DNA of 64,000 bases from Streptomyces sp. NRRL S-350 (GCF_000719705.1 NZ_JOHO01000017.1:1-64000); one strand, 5' to 3'. Positions 34,808 through 43,939 are shown, counted from the stretch's first letter. Program-made: numbers and translations. Notes: generated by a model not told the origin, from the letters alone.

Positions 34808-35319
34808 CGGTATGCCTCCAAGGAACCCCGGCCTTCCGGCCGGGGATGAATCGGACTTCCACCCGGCTGGCCGGAGTCCTGTGATGGTCCGCCGGACGGT
34901 CCGCCGGGTGGGCGGCCCGTCCGGCGGTCGGGGTGTTGCGGGCCCCGGCCTTGCTGACGCCCCGTCCGCCCCTCCCTCACCCTGGCGGCCGCACCAGACC
35001 GCACGGCAGGGGCGCAGGACCCTCGGCGGCGGGACGAAAGGCCCGCCCGCGGAGCCTACGGCCGCCCCCGGCGCCCACCCCGCCGACACCCTGGCCCTGC
35101 CGCGAACAGGGCGGTCCCGCCGGTGGGACGGCGTCCGACCCGAGCCGAGCCGAGCCGGGGCGAGCCGGGACCGGCCAGGCAGGGCGGACAGCAACGGGAA
35201 ACCAGCGGGACCGACAGGTGGGGCGGCGAAGCGGGCTGTGCAACCTGAGCGAGCGGGCCGACCGGGTCGGCGGGGCCTTCACCGCCGCCCGGGCGGGTTC
35301 CTGCGGGGCCCGTGCGGGC
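34808..35319. other. gene-free stretch with a short CGAGC tandem tract
   Basis: 512 bases between the universal stress gene start and the end of the DUF4185 gene. Around 35140-35168 there is a run of CCGAG/CGAGC pentamers. Otherwise it is GC-rich and without recognisable coding, promoter or terminator signals apart from whatever drives the stress gene. Confidence 0.5.
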
Positions 35320-36504
35320 TCAGGACAGCATGTTGATCCGGTACTGCATGATCCGGTAGTTCGTCGGGTCGTACCACTGGCTGACGACGATGTGGAAGTT
35401 GCCGAACGTCGAGCCGGGGATGACGAACCCGCCGTACGGGCTGGCGACGAGGTTGCCGACCTCCTGGCCCGGGCTGCCGGGGAGGATCATGGCCTGCTCC
35501 AGCGTCCTGGTCAGGTCCGAGGTCGGGAGCGGGAAGACCATCGCCCTGATCGACAGCGGGTCCATGTTCAGCCAGGTGAGGACGTACTTGCCGTCCATGG
35601 CGCGGAAGCACAGCTCGCCCCACTTGCGGGTGCCGAAGACGGTGGTCGGCGCCGGCGCGTTCCACCGCCAGCCGCCGTCGGCGTAGCCCCACGGCTCGTA
35701 GGCGTCCGGGTTGCCGAGGCTCTCCTTCCGCACCCGGTGCAGCAGCATGCCCGACTCCACCTCGCGGTTGAAGACCGTGGACAGCACGTAGCAGTAGCCG
35801 TCGTCGGCCACGGCGTACGTCTTCTGCTGGAACTGGCCGCCGTGCAGGTCACCCGCCCACTGGCACAGGTACTCCCACGTCTCGCCGTTGTCGGTGGAGC
35901 GCCAGAAGTCGGTGTGGTGGGTGTCGTAGATGACGCCGCGCATGAGGTGCATGTACAGCACTCCGTCGACCACGAACACGTCGGACGGGATCGCCGTGGT
36001 GAACTTGTCGCCCACCGGGTTGTGGGGCTCGTCGACGAGGCTGTTGGCGTGGCCGCCGCCGACGCTGCCGTCGATGCGCAGGTTGTTCAGGTCCGCGCTG
36101 CCGGAGCGCAGGCCGACCGGGGCGCGCCAGTCGGCGGCACCCACCCGGTCGCCGTCGAAGGTGTCGCCGCAGACGAAGAGCATGGTGCCGTCCGGGCACC
36201 GTACGGGGATGCCGAGGTCGGTCCACGGCGAGGCGAACGGCCCGGTCTCGGCCGGCCCGCTGAGGTTCCTCACCTTCGTGGCGATCGTCGGACTGGTCGG
36301 GTCGTACGGGCCGTTGGCGATCGCCGAGGTGGCGCCCGGACCGAGGGCTCCCGCCCCCACCGCCACGCCGAGGCCGAACCTGAGGAGGGTGCGGCGGGAG
36401 GGCCCGCCGGGTGTCGCGCCGTCCCCGCCCGACGGGCTCGGCACGTCCGAGGGGTCCGACGGATCCGATGAGGACGAGAACGGTGAGAGCGTTGAGTGGG
36501 TCAT
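35320..36504 (-). CDS. Tat-exported DUF4185 protein
   Basis: A 394-residue secreted protein. The N-terminus has a Ser/Asp/Pro-rich leader, then the twin-arginine motif SRRTLLRFGLGVAVGAGALG (about 36-55) and an Ala cleavage region near 63. The mature part is a five-bladed-propeller-like DUF4185 domain: LGIPVRCPDGTMLFVCGDTF, LMRGVIYDTHHTDFWRSTDNGETWEY, YVLSTVFNREVESGMLLHRVR, KWGELCFRAMDGKYVLTWLN and GNFHIVVSQWYDPTNYRIM. DUF4185 proteins are glycoside-hydrolase-like; mycobacterial relatives cleave D-arabinan, so a polysaccharide substrate is plausible. It is a single gene with no carbohydrate neighbours. Confidence 0.88.
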   Translation of the reverse strand: MTHSTLSPFSSSSDPSDPSDVPSPSGGDGATPGGPSRRTLLRFGLGVAVGAGALGPGATSAIANGPYDPTSPTIATKVRNLSGPAETGPFASPWTDLGIPVRCPDGTMLFVCGDTFDGDRVGAADWRAPVGLRSGSADLNNLRIDGSVGGGHANSLVDEPHNPVGDKFTTAIPSDVFVVDGVLYMHLMRGVIYDTHHTDFWRSTDNGETWEYLCQWAGDLHGGQFQQKTYAVADDGYCYVLSTVFNREVESGMLLHRVRKESLGNPDAYEPWGYADGGWRWNAPAPTTVFGTRKWGELCFRAMDGKYVLTWLNMDPLSIRAMVFPLPTSDLTRTLEQAMILPGSPGQEVGNLVASPYGGFVIPGSTFGNFHIVVSQWYDPTNYRIMQYRINMLS

Positions 36505-37150
36505 GCTGTCGACGGCCTTTCCGGGTCGGCGAATTCACGGCATTCCTGCGGCCCCGCATGGATCGCGCACCTCGTCGGCGGGCCGCCACCGACGCTAGGC
36601 GGGCCGCCGACGCCCCGTCGGTCAGTGGACGGACCTTCACCCGAACGGGCTAAGCGTGCCGAGGTGAGGCGCCCGGCCGCGGGCGCCTCACCGGACTTGG
36701 GGCCGGGCGCCAGGGCTCCGGGCGCAGTGCGTAGCGGCCGGTGCACCGACAGCTTCCCCCTCGCCGGACGCCGTCCCGGCACCGCCCGCATCCGGCCGGA
36801 CGGCCGCAGGGCGATCCGGGCGGGCGAGGCCTGACCGCGTCGGCTCCGCCGACGTGCGCGGCAGGGTGGTGGACGTGCCTCCGGCCGGGTCCGTCCCCTG
36901 CGCGGACCCGGCCGGTAGCCCGTGGGCGGGTGTGGGACGGGCGTGTCGACCGGGTTCCGGGTCGTGGCTGCCTGTCCTGTGCCGTGGGGGTCGAGCCTAG
37001 GGGGGCCGTCTTACCGATGGCTTACCGATCGGGCTGCGGTCGGTGAGGCGGCGGTGAGGGCCGGGGTGGTGCAGCGGTGAGCGCCGGGGTGAGGCGGCCG
37101 CGAGGCCGGGGTGAGGGTGCCTGCGTGCGGTCGGGCCGGGGTGGCGGGTG
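36505..37150. other. gene-free stretch with GCCGGGGTG repeats
   Basis: 646 bases between the AfsR-type regulator stop and the DUF4185 start. It contains a strong hairpin (36662-36691, separate entry) and, close to the regulator stop, GCCGGGGTG four times, at 37060, 37083, 37105 and 37135. No gene with a ribosome site or family match was found. Confidence 0.5.
36662..36691. terminator. strong bidirectional-type hairpin
   Basis: A perfect 12-bp stem GGTGAGGCGCCC / GGGCGCCTCACC with the 6-base loop GGCCGC. It lies between the regulator gene and the DUF4185 gene on the same strand and would insulate them. Confidence 0.75.
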
Positions 37151-40100
37151 TCAGTTCCCGTGCGTCGGGGTGTCGGTCAGCTCGCGGGCCTCGCGGAGGA
37201 CGCGGGCGGCGGAGTCGGGCAGCCCCGCCGCCTCGTAGGCCCGGCCGAGGGTGCGGAGGGCGCCGGCGAGGAAGGACCGCCAGCCGCGGGCCCGCCACAC
37301 CAGGACGGACTCCTCCAGGTGGGCGACGGCCGAGGCGTGGTCGCCGGCCGTCAGGTCCAGCTCGCCGAGGATGCCGAGGGCCTGGGCGAGGTGGTGTCCG
37401 AGGTCGAAGCGGCGGGCGATGGCGAGTGCGGCGTCGGCCGTCTCGCGGGCGCGGCCGTCGCCGGTGGCCGCGTAGAGGGTGGCCAGGTAGAGCAGGGAGA
37501 ACGCCTCCACGTAGCGGTCGTCGAGGGAGCGGGCCATGGCGAGGGAGCGGGTGAGCAGTTCGCCGCCCCGTTCGACCTGGCCGGCCCGGCCGTGGGCGGC
37601 TCCCAGGAACTGGATCGCGGTCGCTTCGAAGCGGGTGTTGCCGATGAGCCGGGCGAGGCGCAGCGTCTCCGTCAGGTGCTCGATCGTGCGGTCGAGGTCG
37701 GTCTCGCCGTAGGCGATGGCGATGATCTGGTGGGCCCTGGCCTGGCCGCCCGGGTGATCGTGGGCGGTGGCGAGGTCCAGGGCGCGGCGGGCCGCGTCGA
37801 GGGCTTCCCGTTCGCGGCCCTGGGCGACCAGGCTCCAGGCGGTCAGGACGAGGGCGTCGGCGGTGCCGCGCGGCTCCTCCACCTGATCGAACAGGCGTTG
37901 CAGGTGCCGGGCGTGGTCCTCCAGGGCGACCATCGTCTGGCTGCCGTCCGTCCGTCCGACGGCGGTGTGGGTGTCGTCGGCCGGGGTGGTCCAGGTGGTG
38001 ACCTCGATGAGGCCGCGGGTGAGGACGGCCGTGCCCAGGTGGTCGCCGGCCGTCCGGCAGGCCTGGAGGACGGCCAGGTGCGTGGTGCGCCAGTCGTCGT
38101 ACAGGCCGCGCACGTCGCAGTACTTCTCCTGGCAGGCGGCGAGGTCCCAGGCCAGCGGGACCATGCGCAGGGCGGCGGCCTGCCGGGCGCTCGCGTCGAG
38201 GGCGGGCTGCTCGGCGTCGAACCAGGCCATCGGGTCGTCCAGCAGTGCTGCCGTGACGGCGGACGGCAGCGGGTGGCGCGGCGCGGCGCCGTGGATCGGT
38301 GCGAAGCAGGGCCCGGGCACCTGGTCGGCGGCCTGCTCGGCGAGCCGGAGCCAGGCACCGAAGGCCCGTTGGAGCGCGGCGGTGCGCGCGGCCGGTTCGT
38401 CGGCGGCTTCGGCGTGCTCGCGCGCGTACAGCCGGACGAGGTCGTGGAAGCGGTAGCGCAGGTGCGGTTCCGTGCCGGTCTCCTGGAGGAGTTGGGCGTC
38501 GATCAGCTCCTCCAGCTGCCGTTCGGCCTGTTCCAGGGGGATGTCGGCGACCGCCGCGGCGGCCCACGGCGCGAAGTCGGGCGCGTCGAGCAGGCCGAGC
38601 AGCCGGAAGGTGCGGCGGGTCGGCTCCGGGAGCCGGGTGTAGCCGACGGCGAAGCCGGCCCGTACGGCCAGGTTCCCGGCTGCCAGTTCGTCGAGTCGTC
38701 GGCGTTCGTCGCGCAGCAGGTGGGCGAGCCGGGCCAGGGTCCAGCGCGGCCGGGCGGCGAGCCGGGCTCCGGCGATGCGGACCGCCAGCGGCATGCCCCC
38801 GCACAGGTCGACGATCTGGGCGGCGGCCACCGGCTCGGCGGCGACGCGGTGGTCCCCGAGGATGCGGCGCAGCAGCGTGCGGGCGTGGGGGGCGTCGAGT
38901 TCGTGGAGGTCGACGAGCCGGGCGCCGGGCAGCGCCGTCAGGGGCGCGCGGCTGGTGACGAGGACGGCGGTGCGGGCGCCGCGGGCACCGGCCGAACGGG
39001 CTGCCGGACTTGCCGCGCCTGCCGCGCCTGCCGGGTCCGCCGTCTCCGCGGGGTGTTCGGGGTGCGCCGGGGTGCCGGGGAGCAGCGGGACGAGCTGCTG
39101 TTCGTCGGCGGCGTTGTCGAGGAGGACGAGCGTGCGGCGGTCGGCGAGCAGGGTGCGGTACAGCGCGGCGCGCTCGTCGAGGGAGGCCGGGATCTCGCGG
39201 GGGTCGGCGCCGAGGGCGCGCAGGAAGGCGGCCAGGACGCCGGCGGGGTCGGCGGGCGCGTCGTCGGCGCCGCGCAGGTCCGCGTACAGGCTGCCGTCCG
39301 GGTAGTCGGCGGCGGCGCGGTGGGCGGTGTGGACGGCGAGCGCCGTCTTGCCGATGCCGCCCATGCCGGCGATCACCGGCACCCGCCCGGCCGCCAGGGC
39401 GTCCAGGATGATCCGCACCTGCTCGTCCCGGCCGGTGAAGTCCGTCACGTCTCGCGGGAGTTGGGAGGGGACGCGGGACCGTCCGGGCTCCGGTCGGGCG
39501 CCCTCGCGGTCATGGGCCAGCAGCGCCAGGAAGACGTTCTGCACCTGCTCGCCCGGCTCGATCCCGAGTTCCTCGGAGAGCCGCCGGCGCAGCGACTGGA
39601 AGCGGCGCAGCGCTTCGGCGGCCCGGCCGTCCGCCGCCAGCAGCTCCAGCAGGGCGGCGTGCAGGGGCTCGTCGTACGGGTGCTCCTGGGCGAGTTCCGA
39701 CACGACGGGAAGGGCGGCCCGCGCCGCCCCGGGCGACCCGGTGGCCCCGCTTGCTCCGCCGGCCCCGGCGGCCAGGGCGTCCCCGGCCAGGGCCAGCACC
39801 GTGGCGCGCACCAGGCTCTCCGCGGACGCCACCAGGGGGTCGGCGCGGTTCAGCCGCTCCAGCCCGTCCAGGACCGGCCCGCGGCGCAGGGCGACCGCCG
39901 CGGCCCGGTCCCCGGCGGCGGCGAGTCGGCGGAACCGCCCGAGGTCCACCGCGTCGGGCCCGGTCGACAGCCGGTAGCCGTGCGCGTCGGACTCCAGCAC
40001 GACCGTGTCGTCCCCGAAGCTCCCGAGCCAGGTGCGCAACCGGGACATCCCGGTGTGCACCGCTCCCCGGCCGATCCGGTCCGCCTGGTCCGCCCACACC

Positions 40101-40252
40101 AGCTCCAGCAGTCGCGCGACGGGCAGCCGCTCCCCCTCCGCGAGCAGCAGGGCGCCCAGCAGGCCCCGCAGGACGGTGGCCCTGGGCAGCGCCTGCGGTA
40201 CGGAGTCCACGGCGACCGCGAGGGGGCCCAGCAGTCCGAACGTCATCTTCAT
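37151..40252 (-). CDS. AfsR/SARP-type regulator with NB-ARC ATPase and TPR domains
   Basis: A 1033-residue regulator. Residues 1-90 are the OmpR-like winged helix (FGLLGPLAVAVDS, LRGLLGALLLAEGERLPVARL, LVWADQADRIGRGAVHTGMSRLR). A bacterial transcriptional activation domain is about 95-245. The NTPase domain (about 270-600) has P-loop AGMGGIGKT near 297-305, Walker B-like TLVLLDNA and the NB-ARC GGMPLAVRIAGARL. The C-terminal 400 residues are tetratricopeptide-like helices (ALDLATAHDHPGGQARAHQ). AfsR proteins activate antibiotic genes from direct repeats near promoters. It diverges from the adenylation-domain operon across a 445-base region and is its likely local regulator. ATG 40252 (MKM) or the ATG six bases later are both possible. 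Confidence 0.92.
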   Translation of the reverse strand: MKMTFGLLGPLAVAVDSVPQALPRATVLRGLLGALLLAEGERLPVARLLELVWADQADRIGRGAVHTGMSRLRTWLGSFGDDTVVLESDAHGYRLSTGPDAVDLGRFRRLAAAGDRAAAVALRRGPVLDGLERLNRADPLVASAESLVRATVLALAGDALAAGAGGASGATGSPGAARAALPVVSELAQEHPYDEPLHAALLELLAADGRAAEALRRFQSLRRRLSEELGIEPGEQVQNVFLALLAHDREGARPEPGRSRVPSQLPRDVTDFTGRDEQVRIILDALAAGRVPVIAGMGGIGKTALAVHTAHRAAADYPDGSLYADLRGADDAPADPAGVLAAFLRALGADPREIPASLDERAALYRTLLADRRTLVLLDNAADEQQLVPLLPGTPAHPEHPAETADPAGAAGAASPAARSAGARGARTAVLVTSRAPLTALPGARLVDLHELDAPHARTLLRRILGDHRVAAEPVAAAQIVDLCGGMPLAVRIAGARLAARPRWTLARLAHLLRDERRRLDELAAGNLAVRAGFAVGYTRLPEPTRRTFRLLGLLDAPDFAPWAAAAVADIPLEQAERQLEELIDAQLLQETGTEPHLRYRFHDLVRLYAREHAEAADEPAARTAALQRAFGAWLRLAEQAADQVPGPCFAPIHGAAPRHPLPSAVTAALLDDPMAWFDAEQPALDASARQAAALRMVPLAWDLAACQEKYCDVRGLYDDWRTTHLAVLQACRTAGDHLGTAVLTRGLIEVTTWTTPADDTHTAVGRTDGSQTMVALEDHARHLQRLFDQVEEPRGTADALVLTAWSLVAQGREREALDAARRALDLATAHDHPGGQARAHQIIAIAYGETDLDRTIEHLTETLRLARLIGNTRFEATAIQFLGAAHGRAGQVERGGELLTRSLAMARSLDDRYVEAFSLLYLATLYAATGDGRARETADAALAIARRFDLGHHLAQALGILGELDLTAGDHASAVAHLEESVLVWRARGWRSFLAGALRTLGRAYEAAGLPDSAARVLREARELTDTPTHGN

Positions 40253-40697
40253 CCGCTTCGACCCCCGGTTCTCACGACCGCGCCGGGATCCGGCCGTGCC
40301 GCCCGGTCGGGTGGCGACCGCCGGCCGCGGCGCGACCACGACACTAGTACGGACGCTGATCGACGGCCGTCACCGGGCCCGCGCGCCGCCGTCCGGCCGG
40401 CACCGCGGGCGGCGGCCGCCCCCCGGCCGCCCGGCGTGCACCCGCACCGGCGGCTCACTCGGCCCGGTGTCACGGCGGCCGGGGCGGCCGATGCCCGATT
40501 CTTGCTGATGGCATGTCAGAACGGCCGCGCCGCAACGTCCTTACCCGAACGACCGTACCTGCCGGGGGCGGTTCACAGTTCCGTTACGACCTCCTGGAAG
40601 AACGCCCTCAACATCCATTGTCGCGACGCATGTTCGAAGGTAGAGTCGCCGTTCGCCGAGCACGGATGAGCACTTCTCTGCGTCATTTGGGGCGGGC
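40253..40697. promoter_or_regulatory. divergent control region of the biosynthetic operon
   Basis: 445 bases between the AfsR-type regulator and the adenylation gene. The right 200 bases are AT-richer than the surroundings. GTTCAC (40571) and CGTTAC (40582) are spaced 11 bases, resembling the GTTCACC-type direct repeats used by PhoP/AfsR-class activators, and lie upstream of a good promoter (separate entry). Occupancy by the adjacent regulator is inference. Confidence 0.5.
40618..40646 (+). promoter_or_regulatory. candidate vegetative promoter of the adenylation-domain operon
   Basis: TTGTCG (40618-40623), a 17-base spacer, then TAGAGT (40641-40646) matches the streptomycete TTGACR-N17-TAGRRT consensus at all but one -35 position. 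The predicted start is near 40653, giving a leader of about 45 bases before ATG 40698. Confidence 0.7.
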
Positions 40698-42254
40698 ATG
40701 TCAATTAGTCACGGTTCCCTCCAGGTCTTCCCCGACCTGCTCGACATGTTCAGCGATATCGCACGTCGAAATCCCCGTCGTCCGGCGATTGTCCACAACG
40801 GACACGCCCTGAGCTACGGCCGGCTCCTGGAGTCGGCGAACGCCCTGGCCACACGCCTGGGGCCGGATCCCGGCGCGGTCGCCGTACCGGCGGTCCACGC
40901 ACCGGAAACGGTGGTCGCACTTCTCGGCGTGCTGACCGCCGGGGGCACCTATTGCCCTGTCGACCCGGCATTCCCGGCGGCCCGCCGACAAGCCATGGCG
41001 GCTGCCGCACAGTGCCGCACCGCCGTGTCCGGCCGGTCCGGCGACATCCTCCGACTCGATGCCCGATTAGTGGAGTTACCGGAACCGACGGAATTCTCCG
41101 GGGATCCCCCGGCAAGCCCCCCGGCCGGCTCGGCCCGGGCCGAGCCGGAACAACCGGCCTACATTCTCTTCACGTCGGGTTCGACCGGGCAGCCGAAACC
41201 CGTCGTGACGCCCCGCCGGGCCGTCGCGGCCACGGCCCACGCGCTGCGCGAGCTGTTCCACCTCGCCCCCGAGGACCGGGTCCTGCAGTTCGCCTCGCTC
41301 AACTGGGACACCTGCTTCGAGGAGATCCTGCCGGCGCTCACCGGGGGTGCCGCGCTCGTCATCGACCCGGACGCGCACAGCGGCTCGTTCCCGCGCCTCC
41401 TGCGGCTGGTCGAGCGCGAACGGATCACCGTACTGGACCTGCCGACCGCCTTCTGGCACGAGCTGGTCCACCACCTGGTCGACTCCGGCGACCGACTGCC
41501 CTCCTGCCTGCGCCTGGTGGTGATCGGCGGGGAGGCGGCCGGGCCCGCCCGGCTGGCCGACTGGGCCCGGCTGCAGACCGGACGGATCCGGCTGCTGAAC
41601 ACCTACGGCTGCACCGAGACCACCCAGATCACCCACGCCGTGGACCTCGCCGGCCCGCTGGCACCGGGGCGGACCTGGGACGGCACCACCCGCGCCCCGA
41701 TCGGACGCGCCCTGCCGCACGTCGTCGAACACCTCGACGAGCACGGCGAGTTGCTGATCGGCGGACCGGCCCTCGCGCTCGGCTACCTCGGCCTGCCCGA
41801 GGCCACCGCGGCGCGGTTCACCACCCTGGACTGCCGCCGGTTCTTCCGCACCGGCGACCGGATGAGCCGCGATCCGGACGGCCTGCTCACCCACCAGGGC
41901 CGCCTGGACGGCGAGTTGAAGGTCCGCGGGATCCGGGTGGACCCGGCCGAGGTCGAGGCGCACCTCACCGGCCACCCCGACGTCACCGCGGCCGCCGTCA
42001 CCGGCACCACCGTGGCGGGCCGCACCACCCTCGTCGCGTACGTCGTGGCGCGCCCGCACACCCCGGCCCGGCAGTTGGACCGCGACCTGCTGTCCCACCT
42101 GCGGGCCAGGGTGCCCGGCCACCTCGTGCCGAGCCGGATCACCCTCGTGCCCCGGCTCGTGCACACCCCGAGCGGCAAGGTCGACCGGGCCGGCTGCCAC
42201 CTGCGGTACGCGGCTCCCCCCGACAGGTCGAAGGAGACCTCCCTTGAGCACTGA
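40698..42254 (+). CDS. free-standing NRPS adenylation domain, predicted diamino-acid (Lys/beta-Lys) specificity
   Basis: A 518-residue stand-alone A domain that activates an amino acid as its adenylate and loads a carrier protein. Core motifs: A3 LFTSGSTGQPK, A4 LNWDTCFEE, A5 NTYGCTETT, A7 FFRTGD, A8 GELKVRGIRVDPAEVE and A10 HTPSGKVDR with the catalytic Lys. Reading the GrsA pocket positions by eye gives D-T-E-D-V-G-T-Q-I plus Lys, like the DTEDVGT pockets I recall for lysine/diamino-acid domains. Two rare TTA leucine codons (residues 124 and 127) make translation likely bldA-dependent. The first third has lower GC than the rest. The stop overlaps the carrier protein start by 11 bases, so carrier and A domain are partners. 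Confidence 0.9.
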   Translation: MSISHGSLQVFPDLLDMFSDIARRNPRRPAIVHNGHALSYGRLLESANALATRLGPDPGAVAVPAVHAPETVVALLGVLTAGGTYCPVDPAFPAARRQAMAAAAQCRTAVSGRSGDILRLDARLVELPEPTEFSGDPPASPPAGSARAEPEQPAYILFTSGSTGQPKPVVTPRRAVAATAHALRELFHLAPEDRVLQFASLNWDTCFEEILPALTGGAALVIDPDAHSGSFPRLLRLVERERITVLDLPTAFWHELVHHLVDSGDRLPSCLRLVVIGGEAAGPARLADWARLQTGRIRLLNTYGCTETTQITHAVDLAGPLAPGRTWDGTTRAPIGRALPHVVEHLDEHGELLIGGPALALGYLGLPEATAARFTTLDCRRFFRTGDRMSRDPDGLLTHQGRLDGELKVRGIRVDPAEVEAHLTGHPDVTAAAVTGTTVAGRTTLVAYVVARPHTPARQLDRDLLSHLRARVPGHLVPSRITLVPRLVHTPSGKVDRAGCHLRYAAPPDRSKETSLEH

Positions 42255-42522
42255 CCTCACCACCCCCGCCACGCCCCCCGCCCGCACCGGCACCACCGCC
42301 TCCGCCATGTCCGAGGCCCTGACAGCCGTCTTCCGGCGCGTCCTGGAACGCGAGGACGTCACCGCCGACTCCGACTTCTTCGAACTCGGCGGTGACTCGC
42401 TGATCGCCACCCGGGTGCTGAGCGCCGTCGCCCGCGGCCACGGCGTCGAGCTGACCTTCGACGACTTCCTGCTCGCGCCCACCCCGGCCCGCCTCGCGCA
42501 GCGCATCACGGCCGCCGCATGA
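42244..42522 (+). CDS. peptidyl carrier protein (thiolation domain)
   Basis: A 92-residue stand-alone carrier. FFELGGDSLIATRVLS holds the phosphopantetheine attachment Ser52 in the usual G-G-D-S-L setting, with helix 1 before it (ALTAVFRRVLEREDV) and FDDFLLAPTPARLAQRI after it. The start is TTG 42244, because AAGGAG lies seven bases upstream, even though it overlaps the adenylation gene. Its own stop overlaps the amine oxidase start (ATGA). It should carry the amino acid activated by the upstream A domain while downstream enzymes act on it. Confidence 0.92.
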   Translation: MSTDLTTPATPPARTGTTASAMSEALTAVFRRVLEREDVTADSDFFELGGDSLIATRVLSAVARGHGVELTFDDFLLAPTPARLAQRITAAA

Positions 42523-43931
42523 GCGAGGACGCAAGACGCACCGCGGTCGTCGTCGGTGCCGGACTGGCGGGGCTCACGGCGGCGACCGGACTGGCCGCCC
42601 GCGGGATCGACGTGACCGTCCTGGAGGCCCGGGACCGGGTCGGCGGGCGCACCCGCGGCATCGAGGCCGCACCCGGCGCATGGGTCGACGCCGGCGCCGC
42701 CTACCTGGGCGACCGGCACACCGAACTGCTGGCCCTGGCAGCGGAGACGGGCCTCAAGACCACCCCCACCACGATGCTCGGCGCCAGCCGCTTCGCCCTC
42801 CGGACCGGCACGCCGAACGGAACCGGCACCCCGGACGCAACCGGCGCCCCGGACACAACCGGCACCCCGGACGGAACCGGCACCGAGGCCACCACCGGGG
42901 ACGGCCGGTTCCCCCCGCTGAACGCCGTCGCCCTCGGCGACCTGTTCGAGCGGCTGGCCGAACTCACCGCCGCCGTGAGGCCGCAGGCGCCGTGGCTCAC
43001 CCCGGACGCCGAGCGGCTGGACGCCCTGACCGCCGCCGAATGGGCCGAGCAGCACCTCTCCCATCCGGACGCCCGGCTCTTCTTCCCGCTCTTCCTGGGT
43101 GAGATGTGCGCCGCCGATCCGGCCGACGTCTCCGTCCTGCACCTCGCCTTCTACCTGCGCTCCGGCGGCGGCCTGCGCTACCTCAACGCCTTCGCCGGCG
43201 GCGCCCAGCAGGACCGGATCGACGGCGGCGCCCACCAGGTGTGCGAACGGCTGGCCGAGCGGCTGGGCGCCCGGGTGCGGCTGGGCGAGGCCGTCCGGGC
43301 CGTCCACCAGGACGACCGGTCGGTGACCGTGCGCACCGACGGGGGCGCGTACCGGGCGGACGTCGCGGTCATGGCGCTGCCCCCGCTGCTCGCCGACGCG
43401 ATCGCCTACGAGCCCGCCCTGCCGACACGCCGGGCCGGGGAGCGCACCGGTCGCGGCTGCGCCGTCAAGGTCCACCTGGTCTACCCGGCACCGCTCTGGC
43501 GCCGCCACGGCTTCTCCGGCTGGTCGGTCAACGCCCGGGGGCCGCTGCTCTCCACCGTGGACGACTCCCCCGAGGGCGGGATCGGCGTCCTGACCGGGTT
43601 CGTCACCGGCGCCGAGGCCCACCGCTACGGCGCGCTCACCCCGCAGCGACAGCGCGCCGAGGCCCTCGCGCAGGCCGCGCGACTGTTCCCGATGCTGCCC
43701 GAGCCGATCGGCTTCCACGTCACGGACTGGCTCAACGACCCGTACAGCCGGGGCTGTTACGCCGCCCTGCTGGGGCCGGGCGACTGGACCCGGCTGGGCC
43801 CGACGCTCACCGCGCCGCACCGGCGGGTGCACTGGGCCGGCACCGAGACCAGTACCGCGTTCTTCGGACTGATGGAGGGCGCGGTCCGCTCCGGCCACCG
43901 GGTGGTCGCCGAGATCGTCGACCGCACCTAG
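42519..43931 (+). CDS. FAD-dependent amine oxidase/desaturase
   Basis: A 470-residue flavoprotein of the monoamine oxidase superfamily. The FAD dinucleotide motif VVVGAGLAGLTAATGLAARG is at 10-29, followed by VLEARDRVGGRTRG; the C-terminal FAD block is HWAGTETSTAFFGLMEGAVRSG. The middle has RIDGGAHQVCERLAERLG and AVMALPPLLAD typical of the family. It probably oxidises an amine or C-N bond of the amino acid, free or carrier-bound; the overlap with the carrier gene favours the latter, which is inference. Residues about 97-126 are an insertion of hexapeptide repeats (GTPDAT-like) not found in the fold. Confidence 0.88.
   Translation: MSEDARRTAVVVGAGLAGLTAATGLAARGIDVTVLEARDRVGGRTRGIEAAPGAWVDAGAAYLGDRHTELLALAAETGLKTTPTTMLGASRFALRTGTPNGTGTPDATGAPDTTGTPDGTGTEATTGDGRFPPLNAVALGDLFERLAELTAAVRPQAPWLTPDAERLDALTAAEWAEQHLSHPDARLFFPLFLGEMCAADPADVSVLHLAFYLRSGGGLRYLNAFAGGAQQDRIDGGAHQVCERLAERLGARVRLGEAVRAVHQDDRSVTVRTDGGAYRADVAVMALPPLLADAIAYEPALPTRRAGERTGRGCAVKVHLVYPAPLWRRHGFSGWSVNARGPLLSTVDDSPEGGIGVLTGFVTGAEAHRYGALTPQRQRAEALAQAARLFPMLPEPIGFHVTDWLNDPYSRGCYAALLGPGDWTRLGPTLTAPHRRVHWAGTETSTAFFGLMEGAVRSGHRVVAEIVDRT
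42807..42896. repeat. five 18-bp tandem repeats inside the amine oxidase gene
   Basis: Units encode GTPNGT, GTPDAT, GAPDTT, GTPDGT and GTEATT. The frame is kept. This is a candidate length-variable loop in the substrate-domain region. Confidence 0.85.
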
Positions 43932-43939
43932 CCCTCCCC

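Noticed and set aside
37148..40669. A 1173-codon + strand frame opposite the AfsR-type regulator
   Set aside because: It is the complement of a coding frame with saturated GC3; no domains, and the minus strand product has intact DNA-binding, P-loop and TPR regions.
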